DNA of 12,676 nt from Mesotoga sp. UBA6090 (GTDB lineage Bacteria > Thermotogota > Thermotogae > Petrotogales > Kosmotogaceae), in assembly GCF_002435945.1 (NCBI RefSeq), contig NZ_DIXC01000009.1, positions 1 through 12,676 of the forward strand. The letters are read 5' to 3'. Below, in pieces: positions 1 through 6,655 of this stretch (position 1 is its first letter; each line of letters opens with the position of its first letter). The notes under the pieces were generated by a model. The model searched no databases. It was given only the letters and a program-made list of their open reading frames with translations, and was not told the origin of the DNA. Both the position numbers and the translations under genes were made by a program.

Positions 1-161
1 GCATGCCCCATGTGAAGGGGGGCGGTAATATTCGGAGGTGGAATCATTATCGTAAATGGTTCACCCGTTCCTCTTGGTTCGAAATAGCCGCCTTCCTTCC
101 AGCGAGAATACCACTTCTCTTCAAGGTCAGAAGGATTGTACCTGGTGCTCAGCTCCTCCAT
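1..161 (-). CDS. valS: Valyl-tRNA synthetase, N-terminal fragment (cut by window edge)
   Basis: Only the first 53 codons are present; the rest lies beyond base 1. Reading the minus strand from the ATG at 161-159 gives a protein beginning MEELSTRYNPSDLEEKWYSR, then a tryptophan-rich stretch, then IPPPNITAPLHMGHA at about residues 40-54. The PPPN-x-T signature followed by HMGH is the class I aminoacyl-tRNA synthetase HIGH motif in its ValRS form, which binds ATP. The enzyme charges tRNA-Val in the cytoplasm. The start is supported by AAGGAGG at 176-170, eight bases upstream, and by an extended -10 promoter at 201-209. IleRS and LeuRS are less likely because the NITAPLHMGHA context is ValRS-like. 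Confidence 0.93.
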   Translation of the reverse strand, partial: MEELSTRYNPSDLEEKWYSRWKEGGYFEPRGTGEPFTIMIPPPNITAPLHMGH

Positions 162-200
162 TCGAACTACCTCCTTATGGGGCTTCTGCATTTAAATGGA

Positions 201-209
201 ATTATATCA
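201..209 (-). promoter_or_regulatory. Extended -10 promoter for valS
   Basis: On the minus strand the bases read TGATATAAT, a perfect TATAAT preceded by the TGn extension. No good -35 lies 16-18 bases upstream, as is usual for extended -10 promoters. Transcription would begin near 194, giving a leader of about 33 nt that contains the AAGGAGG site. Confidence 0.6.
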
Positions 210-289
210 CGAAGTAAAACCGCGTAATGGGAGATGCCGTTAATATGTAGATTAGCTCTTCGTATAGTACAATCATTGAGGTGACGAAT

Positions 290-607
290 ATGGAAAACGA
301 GACACTCTCGGTCTACAGAAGAATCTACGACATGGTAAGGAGGATTCCGTCGGGAAGAGTTGCGACCTACGGCCAGATAGCCTCGCTGGTAGGCGGATGC
401 TCCGCAAGGATGGTTGGATACGCCATGGCGGGAGTTTCAGATGAAACCATTCCATGGCAGAGAGTGATCAATGCACGAGGAAGAATAAGCATAAGGGATC
501 CGAACGGGTACTCGCTTCAGAAGGCAATCCTCGAAAGAGAGGGGATCGACTTCGATGAAAGCGATTCAGTGGACCTTTCCGTCTTTGGCTGGGAGGGACC
601 GATTTAG
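290..607 (+). CDS. Alkyltransferase-like (ATL) DNA-binding protein, MGMT family
   Basis: 105 residues matching the C-terminal DNA-binding domain of O6-alkylguanine-DNA alkyltransferase. Visible are VATYGQIASLVGG (about residues 24-36), the ARMVGYAMAG recognition-helix and arginine-finger region (39-48), and IPWQRVINARGRIS (54-67). Where a true methyltransferase has the acceptor cysteine in PCHRV, this protein has tryptophan (P55-W56-Q57-R58). That defines the ATL group, which binds O6-alkylguanine lesions and is known in other bacteria and yeast to hand them to nucleotide excision repair rather than demethylate them. ATG 290 is preferred over GTG 281 because GAGGTGA (278-284) would overlap the GTG but sits six bases from the ATG. 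The stop TAG overlaps the stop of the convergent lipoprotein gene by four bases. Confidence 0.9.
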   Translation: MENETLSVYRRIYDMVRRIPSGRVATYGQIASLVGGCSARMVGYAMAGVSDETIPWQRVINARGRISIRDPNGYSLQKAILEREGIDFDESDSVDLSVFGWEGPI

Positions 608-1956
608 GAAGTCTCCTCGACGACGTGAATAGTCAGGGTATGGGTCTTTTCGACGGTTCGATTTTCAAACTCCCCAAAGAATCTGAACGTGACTGGATAG
701 TCTCCTGTTGTTTCGGGGGTCCAGCTGAAGACGCAGTGATCATCTTTTTTTGTCAGGGTGCCACCTGTCGTCTCTAGCTCGACTCCATTTGTGGACTTCC
801 AAATCCATGCATGATCTGAGAACGACCATTTATCGCACCCGACGTATTGCCACTCTGCAAGAAGAGAGTTTACCCTGAACTCAATTGTTTCACCGATTCC
901 AGCCGTGATCTCGGGAACTGGAATCGTCCTTGAGAATTGCTCGAAGGAATTTAGGTAAAACATGTCCTCCCAGAATGGAACTATGTTTTTTCCTGCGCTT
1001 TCGTAGGCTTTTTCAACTATCCCCACGCAGGAGTAAAGATCTCTTTCGGTGAAGGGAAGATCCCAAAAACCCGACCAGGCGAATCCAACCGACCAGAGTG
1101 CGCCGTTTCCTGCCGTCTCAAAAATGTATCTCGATATTTGTCGCCGTTCTAGGGGAGTGATTTCTCCCGGATATCTTCTTGCCCCGGAAAAGCTCCTAGA
1201 CCAGTATTTCAGCCATCGGGACTCGTAAGTATCGTACTTGAAGAGACTCACATAGGTATCATTCTGAACAGTATTCGGGAAGACGAACACCCCCTCTTCG
1301 ACCAAATTGTATCCATGAGTCAAAAAGGGATAGGACTCTCCGAAAGTAACGCCGTCGTTGAACCCGAGATTCCCGTCCGTCATGGCTGTCTCTTGATCAA
1401 CCCCCAGATATAATGCGGAGTGGGAGGGTATCCAGTTCGGGCCGATGTGATAGAGAAGGTCGCCTTCAAGAAGAAACTTTCCAGGAAGATGTTGAGCAGT
1501 ATAAAGAGCGTCTGCTCTTGAAATCAACAGGCAGTAGGGAAGCCTGGTAAACCTTACGAGCGTGGAAAGGGAATCTCTGCTGCACTGTGACTGAAACTCC
1601 GTTTCTACAGGCAGAAAGGAAGTATTACTGAGAATTGGCTGAACCATCAAGAGCTGACCTTCACCGACTCCCAGCTCCGAGTGGGAGAGCTCGAATAGCG
1701 GTCCGGGAACTTCCAGATCACTCTCATGGAAAAAGATCAGTGTCGTCCTTTCAGATATTGACTGCAATTCGTAAGAGACGACTTTTTCTTTTTGGACATC
1801 ATTGAAGTACGCTGTTATGCCTCTCGCCAACTCAAAAGAGTTGTCTCCTGGAATCAGAAAGAGAGCTTTTCGTAGCGGCACGGGCGAAAAAGGTCCGGTG
1901 CATCCTGCAAAGAGCAGTATACACAAAGTGACAGAGAAGAAAATCGATCTCCGCAT
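604..1956 (-). CDS. Lipoprotein with probable permuted NlpC/P60 (YiiX-like) domain and C-terminal Ig-like domain
   Basis: 450 residues. It begins MRRSIFFSVTLCILLFAGC, a basic start, a hydrophobic core and a lipobox (FAGC, Cys19), so it is probably lipid-anchored outside the inner membrane. The middle contains GDLLYHIG, then PSHSALYLG (His179), and about 130 residues later LYSCVGIVEKAYESAG (Cys310). This His-before-Cys order is that of circularly permuted NlpC/P60 cysteine hydrolases (YiiX/YaeF-like), which act on amide or ester bonds of peptidoglycan or lipids; the match is by motif only. The last 100 residues are beta-rich with SWTPETTGDYPVTFRF, an Ig/PKD-like repeat. The first possible start is ATG 1968, four codons earlier, but GAGG at 1966-1963 is correctly spaced only for the ATG at 1956. 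A stand-alone secreted role is inferred, since both neighbours point away from it. Confidence 0.72.
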   Translation of the reverse strand: MRRSIFFSVTLCILLFAGCTGPFSPVPLRKALFLIPGDNSFELARGITAYFNDVQKEKVVSYELQSISERTTLIFFHESDLEVPGPLFELSHSELGVGEGQLLMVQPILSNTSFLPVETEFQSQCSRDSLSTLVRFTRLPYCLLISRADALYTAQHLPGKFLLEGDLLYHIGPNWIPSHSALYLGVDQETAMTDGNLGFNDGVTFGESYPFLTHGYNLVEEGVFVFPNTVQNDTYVSLFKYDTYESRWLKYWSRSFSGARRYPGEITPLERRQISRYIFETAGNGALWSVGFAWSGFWDLPFTERDLYSCVGIVEKAYESAGKNIVPFWEDMFYLNSFEQFSRTIPVPEITAGIGETIEFRVNSLLAEWQYVGCDKWSFSDHAWIWKSTNGVELETTGGTLTKKDDHCVFSWTPETTGDYPVTFRFFGEFENRTVEKTHTLTIHVVEETS

Positions 1957-2017
1957 TAACATCCTCATTATTTAGTTTACCATTGTAGGGGCTAAAGAGA
2001 GATCGGACGTGTGGTAA

Positions 2018-2025
2018 ATTATACT
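2018..2025. promoter_or_regulatory. Overlapping divergent -10 elements between the lipoprotein gene and murJ
   Basis: The spacer between the two divergent genes is short. TATACT (2020-2025, plus strand) lies 20 bases before the murJ start, and TATAAT reads on the minus strand at 2023-2018. A further minus-strand TACAAT sits at 1987-1982, nearer the lipoprotein gene. None has a convincing -35 box, so which elements are used is uncertain. Confidence 0.35.
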
Positions 2026-2044
2026 GTGAGGAACAGGAGGCGTG

Positions 2045-3541
2045 ATGAGAAAGATTCCCAGATCAACATCTGTCGCGGCAGGCACTATAGCGATTCTTAC
2101 CTTTTCGATTCTATCGAAGGGTATGGGTTTTTTCAGAGAGATGCTCGTCGCCGGACTGTTTGGAACCTCTGCAAATCTAGATGCAGTATTCGTCGCCATG
2201 ACTCCGGCTACAACGCTTTCCGGGATAATAGCCGGAGCACTCGCGGCCATTTTTGTTCCGGTCTATCATTCAATCAGAAAGGAAAACCCCGAAAGATCAA
2301 AGAGATATGCGGGAGCTGTTCTCATTTCTGGTTCACTCGTATTTCTGACTATGGGAGTTGTCTTTCTTCTTATTCCTGAACTGGTTATAAAGCTTTTCGC
2401 TCCCGGCTTTTCCGACGAAGTGGTGGCCTATGCCGCCAGAAAGCTGAGGTATCTGTCTATCTACCCATTGATTGGCGGAATTGAAAGCATACTGGGCGCG
2501 ATTCTGAAATCGAACAGAAGGTTCATCCAGTACGGTATTTCACAGCTTTTCTTCAACGTAGTTGCGATTCCAGTCATATTTTTCACCGCCCCGTTTCTTT
2601 CTGAAGCCTCATACATTCTGGCCTGGATACTCGGAAACGCGATTACTGTGTTGGCGTACCTGCTTCAATCAAGAGAGCTATTCACTCTTAAGATTGGCAG
2701 GGGGACATCGATTGTGGAAACACTGTATCTTAGCCTTCCGCTAATTTTTTCCGGAAGTCTGGGTGTCATAAACAACATGGTGGACAAGGCTTTCGTTTCG
2801 CTCCTTCCGCCTGGCCGGGTCGCTTCTTTGCAGTATGCGCACACGCTTCTCGGATTGATCACTTTCACGATATCTGCCTTTCAAATGACTGCATACACCG
2901 AACTATCAGAGCTCGTAGTTGCGGACGACAAGAATAGAGTGAAAGAGCGGCTAAGGAAAACCGTCACAACTTCCCTGAATATTTCTCTTCCTCTTGCGGC
3001 CTGGATCATCATGATGGCTGAGCCTCTTGTGAAGGTAATCTACCAGCGGGGAGAGTTTGACTCGAATTCCACAAGCCTTGTAAGCATGGCTCTTATAGGT
3101 TACGGGGCGCTAATAGTGCTTTCCCCGATCTCTCATACTTGCTCGAGCTATTTCACTGCAAGAAAGAGATTGAAGGCGATAACTATGGTATCTGTGTTCT
3201 CAATCTTTTTGAATGCTTTTTTTGACTGGCTTATGCTTGAACCTTTCGGTCACGCAGGAATCGCGGCAAGCACTTCGATTGTTGTCCTAAACGCCACAAT
3301 CATCTATGTTCTGCTAATTAGAAGAGAGGGCCTGAACTTCATGCCTTACAAACGAATTCTAAAGCTTGTTGGATTCTCAGTTGCAGTCTATCTTGTCGTT
3401 CTCCTTCTGAAATTCACTACAGGCACAACGCTCTGGCTCCTTCTGGGAAATGGCCTTTTCTTCTCTTTGTTCTTCATTAGTGCAAAGAGTGAGATAAGAG
3501 CAATCTCATCAAAGATCATGTCGCTTTTCAGAAGAAAGTGA
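2045..3541 (+). CDS. murJ: Lipid II flippase MurJ (MOP/MATE-like superfamily)
   Basis: 498 residues, close to the usual MurJ length of about 500. It is very hydrophobic, with some 12-14 membrane helices. The N-terminal signature is present: RKIPRSTSVAAGTIAIL, then SKGMGFFREMLVAGLFG and LDAVFVAMTP, covering the conserved Arg-Glu of helix 1 and the DA of helix 2. YQRGEFDSNS at about residues 335-344 is the MurJ-type YQRGxFd motif. MurJ moves the undecaprenyl-linked peptidoglycan precursor lipid II across the cytoplasmic membrane. AGGAGG (2035-2040) is four bases before ATG 2045; an in-frame GTG at 2042 would be only one base away, so ATG is preferred. A 64-bp gap without an obvious terminator separates it from the next gene, so the two may be co-transcribed. 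Confidence 0.93.
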   Translation: MRKIPRSTSVAAGTIAILTFSILSKGMGFFREMLVAGLFGTSANLDAVFVAMTPATTLSGIIAGALAAIFVPVYHSIRKENPERSKRYAGAVLISGSLVFLTMGVVFLLIPELVIKLFAPGFSDEVVAYAARKLRYLSIYPLIGGIESILGAILKSNRRFIQYGISQLFFNVVAIPVIFFTAPFLSEASYILAWILGNAITVLAYLLQSRELFTLKIGRGTSIVETLYLSLPLIFSGSLGVINNMVDKAFVSLLPPGRVASLQYAHTLLGLITFTISAFQMTAYTELSELVVADDKNRVKERLRKTVTTSLNISLPLAAWIIMMAEPLVKVIYQRGEFDSNSTSLVSMALIGYGALIVLSPISHTCSSYFTARKRLKAITMVSVFSIFLNAFFDWLMLEPFGHAGIAASTSIVVLNATIIYVLLIRREGLNFMPYKRILKLVGFSVAVYLVVLLLKFTTGTTLWLLLGNGLFFSLFFISAKSEIRAISSKIMSLFRRK

Positions 3542-3605
3542 TCACGAGTAATGTCTTTTAACTCGATTTTCCTCGAAATCGAAAGGCAAGACAGGAGGAA
3601 GAATT

Positions 3606-4844
3606 ATGAGAGATGTAGTGATAATCGGCGCCGGCCCTGCCGGACTATTTGCGGGGATAAGTTGCACTACGATGGGAAGAAACGTGACGATTATTGAGAA
3701 AACAAGCTCCCCCGGAAAGAAGCTTCTGCTCTCCGGAGGAGGACAATGCAATTTGACGAATGCTGAACCCGCATCTGCCATGCTCAAGAGATATTTTGGT
3801 GCGGGAAGATTTCTGAGACCCTCATTAATGGCCTTTGATTCAAATAGTCTGAAGGATTTCTTCGAGCAAAGAGGGCTGCAGCTTTTCAGCAGGGAGGATG
3901 GCAAGGTCTTCCCAGCCACATACTCTGCTAGAGATGTACTTGAAGTGCTTCTTGGCGAGTGCGAGAAACAGGGGATACAGATCAGGTACGGCTGCGGAGC
4001 CAGGGGAATCGAACTCACTCCTTCGGGTCGGTTTAAGCTCAGCACTCAAGCAGGTGAGATCAACGCGGATTATCTGGTGATCGCCGCCGGAGGGAAAAGC
4101 TATCAAGAGACGGGCTCTTCTGGGGACGGTTATTTCTTGGCCGAGATGCTAGGTCACAGCATTGTCTCGCCCAGGCCCGCGCTTACCTCGGTTTCGATTA
4201 AGGATTTCGCATTCTCAGATCTGGCCGGAATCTCACTGAAAGAAGCTGAGGTCACGTTATGGAGAAATCAGAAGAAGGTAAACGGTCGGAGAGAAGACCT
4301 TCTCTTCACCCACGAAGGTTTTTCGGGGCCGGCAATTCTACATCTTTCCAGAGAAGCAGAGCCAGAAGACATCATAAAGGTAAACATTAGCGGTCTCCCC
4401 CGTGAGAAACTCGAAGCCAGACTGATAGAGCTCTTCACCAACGAAGGCAAGAAGCTTGTAAAGACTGCTCTAAATTCCCTGCTGGACATCCCGGACAGAC
4501 TCCTTACGAAGATTGTGGAAATCTCAGGGGTCGGTCAAAGGTCATGTTCAAAACTGACAAAAGAGGAGAGAAAGGAGCTGATTAGAAACCTCTTCGAGTC
4601 AAGTTTCGCCATAGAAAGAATCGGAGACTTCTCTCAGGCGATGGTCACAAGAGGAGGAGTCTCTTTATCAGAAGTCAATCCCAAGACAATGGAATCGAGA
4701 CTTGTTGCCAATCTCTTCTTTTCGGGAGAAGTTCTGGATTTCGATGGCGAGACAGGAGGCTACAATCTGCAGGCGGCCTTCTCGACTGGTTATTTGGCCG
4801 GCAAGACGATTAAGGGTAAGACGTCCAGAGAGGGAAATCAATAA
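3606..4844 (+). CDS. HI0933/YhiN-family NAD(P)/FAD-dependent oxidoreductase
   Basis: 412 residues, the normal length for this family. An N-terminal Rossmann motif, IIGAGPAGLFAG (residues 6-17), binds the FAD ADP moiety. The family hallmark follows as GKKLLLSGGGQCNLTN (37-52); the usual Arg in SGGGRCN is Gln here. Further signatures are REDGKVFPATYSA, LVIAAGGKSYQETGSSGDG, LLFTHEGFSGPAILHLSRE, AMVTRGGVSLSEVNPKTMES and the closing FSGEVLDFDGETGGYNLQ that completes the FAD site. The physiological substrate is unknown for most members; BaiN-like bile-acid work concerns one branch, so no symbol is given. AGGAGG (3593-3598) stands seven bases before the ATG. A 7-bp hairpin (TCGATTT/AAATCGA, 3563-3582) lies between murJ and this gene and lacks a T-tract. 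Confidence 0.9.
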   Translation: MRDVVIIGAGPAGLFAGISCTTMGRNVTIIEKTSSPGKKLLLSGGGQCNLTNAEPASAMLKRYFGAGRFLRPSLMAFDSNSLKDFFEQRGLQLFSREDGKVFPATYSARDVLEVLLGECEKQGIQIRYGCGARGIELTPSGRFKLSTQAGEINADYLVIAAGGKSYQETGSSGDGYFLAEMLGHSIVSPRPALTSVSIKDFAFSDLAGISLKEAEVTLWRNQKKVNGRREDLLFTHEGFSGPAILHLSREAEPEDIIKVNISGLPREKLEARLIELFTNEGKKLVKTALNSLLDIPDRLLTKIVEISGVGQRSCSKLTKEERKELIRNLFESSFAIERIGDFSQAMVTRGGVSLSEVNPKTMESRLVANLFFSGEVLDFDGETGGYNLQAAFSTGYLAGKTIKGKTSREGNQ

Positions 4845-4863
4845 GCAGCTATTCCTCATTTTC

Positions 4864-4893
4864 TTGTTTATGTAGGAAACATTATGTTAATAT
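4864..4893 (+). promoter_or_regulatory. Candidate sigma-70 promoter upstream of the 62-residue protein
   Basis: TTGTTT (4864-4869), an 18-base spacer and TAATAT (4888-4893) with an upstream TG extension (ATGTTAATAT). It follows the flavoprotein stop by about 20 bases. Use of this promoter would leave a leader of about 130 nt before the start at 5031, and I see no recognisable riboswitch in that leader. Confidence 0.45.
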
Positions 4894-5030
4894 GTGACAG
4901 AGCGAAGACCGGAGTTCGTTGACCTACTCACCTCAAGTTTCATGGAGACGGAGAGTTTTTCGGGATGCAAATGGGCTGCCACCAGATAACGTATTTCACT
5001 GTCTCTATGGTTTTCTTTCGGAGGTGCATT

Positions 5031-5219
5031 GTGGAGGTAAAAAAACCGAAGTGGTTTGACGACTGGGTTGAAATCGATCAGGATTATTTGAGGGAATCTG
5101 GAACAAGCTGGAAACTCAAAGAGAATGCTCCCAAAAGAGTGAGAAGAGATTACGAAAGGCTCATCGAACAGGTCGTTACCAAGGGTCCTTACTCTTATTC
5201 GTGGAAAGATGAACGGTAA
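5031..5219 (+). CDS. Small hypothetical protein (62 residues)
   Basis: Not recognised. Starting at GTG 5031 the protein reads MEVKKPKWFDDWVEIDQDYL, continues with a charged helical stretch (KRVRRDYERLIEQVV) and ends GPYSYSWKDER. It is hydrophilic, has no signal peptide, membrane segment or cysteines, and is rich in Trp, Tyr, Lys and Glu. GTG 5031 is chosen because GGAGGTG (5020-5026) is just upstream. A longer in-frame start at 4965 would add a hydrophobic, cysteine-containing stretch that looks untranslated. It could be co-transcribed with the adenosyltransferase 75 bp downstream. Confidence 0.65.
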   Translation: MEVKKPKWFDDWVEIDQDYLRESGTSWKLKENAPKRVRRDYERLIEQVVTKGPYSYSWKDER

Positions 5220-5293
5220 TCATTTCTCGTCCAAATCATTCTTATTGAGGCTCGCTCGACAAAGAAGTCTGCCAAGGCATTGGGGGTATCAGT

Positions 5294-5824
5294 TTGAGTA
5301 TAAGTACTGGAACTGGTGATGGAGGGGAAACGAGCCTCTGGAGTGGAGAAAGGATAGAGAAAGACAGTGCGCGTGTTGAAGCGTATGGAACGATAGACGA
5401 GTTGAGTTCTTTCCTCGGTGAAGCTACGCATTTCTCCACAGAAGAAGTTGCCCATCATCTAATCAAGATTCAACGTTCGCTATTTAAGGCTGCCGGCCAG
5501 CTTGCGTCGAAAGATGTCGATTATGTTGAGCCGATTGAAGAGGTCGATGTCCAATTGATCACCGAGCTAGTGCACAGATACGAGTCGGAAGTGAAACTCG
5601 ACGGATTCGTGATTCCCGGGAGCACTGTTGCTTCCTCGAAGCTTGATATTTGCAGAAGTGTAGCCAGGAGAGCAGAAAGGCGGGTAATCGCGCTCTCGAG
5701 AACCGAAAAGGTCGACAGCCTCTTACTGAAATACATCAACAGGCTTTCCGATCTTCTCTTCATGTTTGCAAGGTACGAAGAATATAAGGCTGGTAAGATT
5801 GTCTACAAGAGAGATATAAAGTAA
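5294..5824 (+). CDS. pduO: PduO-type cob(I)alamin adenosyltransferase
   Basis: 176 residues, the normal length for a stand-alone PduO-type enzyme. It transfers the adenosyl group of ATP to cob(I)alamin to make adenosylcobalamin (coenzyme B12). The N-terminal ATP-binding signature TGTGDGGETSLWSGERIEK (about 5-23) is followed by RVEAYGTIDELSSFLG (27-42). IQRSLFKAAGQLAS, then FVIPGSTVAS (105-114), RSVARRAERRV (121-131, the arginine motif that contacts ATP and closes the active site) and YINRLSDLLFMFARYEE (147-163) complete the family pattern. The start is TTG 5294, with a G-rich site (5282-5286) seven bases upstream. No other cobalamin gene or B12-dependent enzyme is in the window, and the upstream gap is too short for a cobalamin riboswitch. 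It ends three bases from a convergent gene. Confidence 0.9.
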   Translation: MSISTGTGDGGETSLWSGERIEKDSARVEAYGTIDELSSFLGEATHFSTEEVAHHLIKIQRSLFKAAGQLASKDVDYVEPIEEVDVQLITELVHRYESEVKLDGFVIPGSTVASSKLDICRSVARRAERRVIALSRTEKVDSLLLKYINRLSDLLFMFARYEEYKAGKIVYKRDIK

Positions 5825-5827
5825 GTG

Positions 5828-6100
5828 TCATCGATAGCTTACTCTGGCTACACCATCCTTCATACAAGAACCGAATCCGTAAGCCACTGAGTTCGGATCC
5901 ATTCCAGGCAGGTAGAAGACAGTTATCATCTCGTCGACGTCCTGTCCCGCAGTCTCCCAGATTTGGCGCGTGATATTTTCGAGTTCGACCTCGCTCACGA
6001 CTGATTTCTTCAGTATGATTCTAGCAGTACGCCTTCGCCAGGCTCTTCCGAAATCCCTGACAGTAAGTACCGAATATGAGTCTTCTAGGTTCGAAGTCAA
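5828..6100 (-). CDS. Small hypothetical protein (about 90 residues)
   Basis: Not recognised. From TTG 6100 it begins MTSNLEDSYSVLTVRDFGRA, has a basic stretch (WRRRTARIILKK), then an acidic helical region (EVELENITRQIWETAGQDVDE), and ends with MITVFYLPGMDPNSVAYGFG and SCMKDGVARVSYR. The strand-like FYLPGMDPNSVAYG segment resembles an edge-strand motif of small extracellular or uncharacterised bacterial domains, but I cannot name a family. The frame stays open to a GTG at 6172 (114 residues). That start has no ribosome-binding site and would contain the promoter at 6134-6163. TTG 6100 has GGGAGGGAG (6118-6110) nine bases upstream. There is no signal peptide at the chosen start. Confidence 0.55.
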   Translation of the reverse strand: MTSNLEDSYSVLTVRDFGRAWRRRTARIILKKSVVSEVELENITRQIWETAGQDVDEMITVFYLPGMDPNSVAYGFGSCMKDGVARVSYR

Positions 6101-6133
6101 CTCAAAAATCTCCCTCCCGTATAAGTTGACATC

Positions 6134-6163
6134 ATTATACAACATGTTACAGATCAATTCCAA
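6134..6163 (-). promoter_or_regulatory. Candidate sigma-70 promoter for the gene at 5828-6100
   Basis: On the minus strand TTGGAA (6163-6158), an 18-base spacer and a perfect TATAAT (6139-6134). Transcription would start near 6127, about 27 nt before the TTG start and just upstream of GGGAGGGAG. The placement supports the shorter form of the downstream gene. Confidence 0.5.
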
Positions 6164-6394
6164 CTGATACACGTAATGCAGTCAGTAATTTATTCTCTAC
6201 AATTCGCAAACGAAACTATTAGGGATTGTTTTCTAAACAGAAAAAAGCAGTCCGATCGTCCTAATTGATTCAGAGGCTTGACTAGACTTCTAGACAGCTT
6301 GATCCAGAATAATTCAGGCAGAATTGAAAACTCGCATCGCTACTGACTGAGCGTTGCGCAGAAAGGACAGTGGTAGAGATTTCTATTATTGTTT
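6164..6394. other. Intergenic stretch, nothing recognised
   Basis: Both strands were read and all frames are broken by frequent stops. There is no tRNA-like fold, no repeat array, and no intrinsic terminator; the minus-strand T-run near 6241-6246 has no stem before it. It separates two leftward small genes and may be degenerate sequence. Confidence 0.4.
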
Positions 6395-6568
6395 CTAACC
6401 TATGTTGCTTCTTCCAATCCCAAGTACCTTGCGGCACTGAGGGCAGAAGTATACTGCCGTTTTGCTGAACAATAAGCCCGGCCCCTTCTGCCTAAAGAAA
6501 ACATCGGAAAGATCTGACTCACAATAAGGAAACTTCGGTTTCAGCTCTTCTTTTCTAATTGTGTTCAA
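6395..6568 (-). CDS. 57-residue cysteine-containing mini-protein, zinc-ribbon-like
   Basis: The reading frame starts at TTG 6568, preceded at nine bases by GAGGAG (6583-6578), and ends at TAG 6395. The product reads MNTIRKEELKPKFPYCESDL, a middle stretch, then TAVYFCPQCRKVLG and a short tail. It looks like a one-domain zinc ribbon. The C-terminal knuckle CPQC (Cys42, Cys45) and flanking aromatics are intact, but the N-terminal knuckle is FPYC (Phe13, Cys16) instead of CPYC, so one of four expected ligands is missing. A single-base change (TGT to TTT) would account for this. It lies 87 bp downstream of the GH84 gene on the same strand and could share its transcript. The function is unknown; similar small ribbons bind nucleic acid or protein partners. 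Confidence 0.6.
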   Translation of the reverse strand: MNTIRKEELKPKFPYCESDLSDVFFRQKGPGLLFSKTAVYFCPQCRKVLGIGRSNIG

Positions 6569-6655
6569 CTAACTCATCTCCTCGAAATCAAGATTCTCTG
6601 CTAACATTTCGTACTGATAAAGATAATCTACAGAAATACTAGCACAAGAAAAAGC

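Noticed and set aside
3..227. 74-codon plus-strand open frame at the left edge
   Set aside because: It is antisense to valS, which has the HIGH motif, promoter and ribosome site on the minus strand.
3563..3582. 7-bp inverted repeat between murJ and the flavoprotein gene as a terminator
   Set aside because: No T-tract follows on either strand; kept only as a comment under the flavoprotein gene.
3542..4045. 167-codon minus-strand open frame
   Set aside because: Opposite-strand shadow of the flavoprotein gene, Ser/Pro-rich low-information translation, no ribosome site.
5220..5293. Cobalamin riboswitch before pduO
   Set aside because: The gap is about 75 bases, too short, and no B12-box-like sequence is seen.
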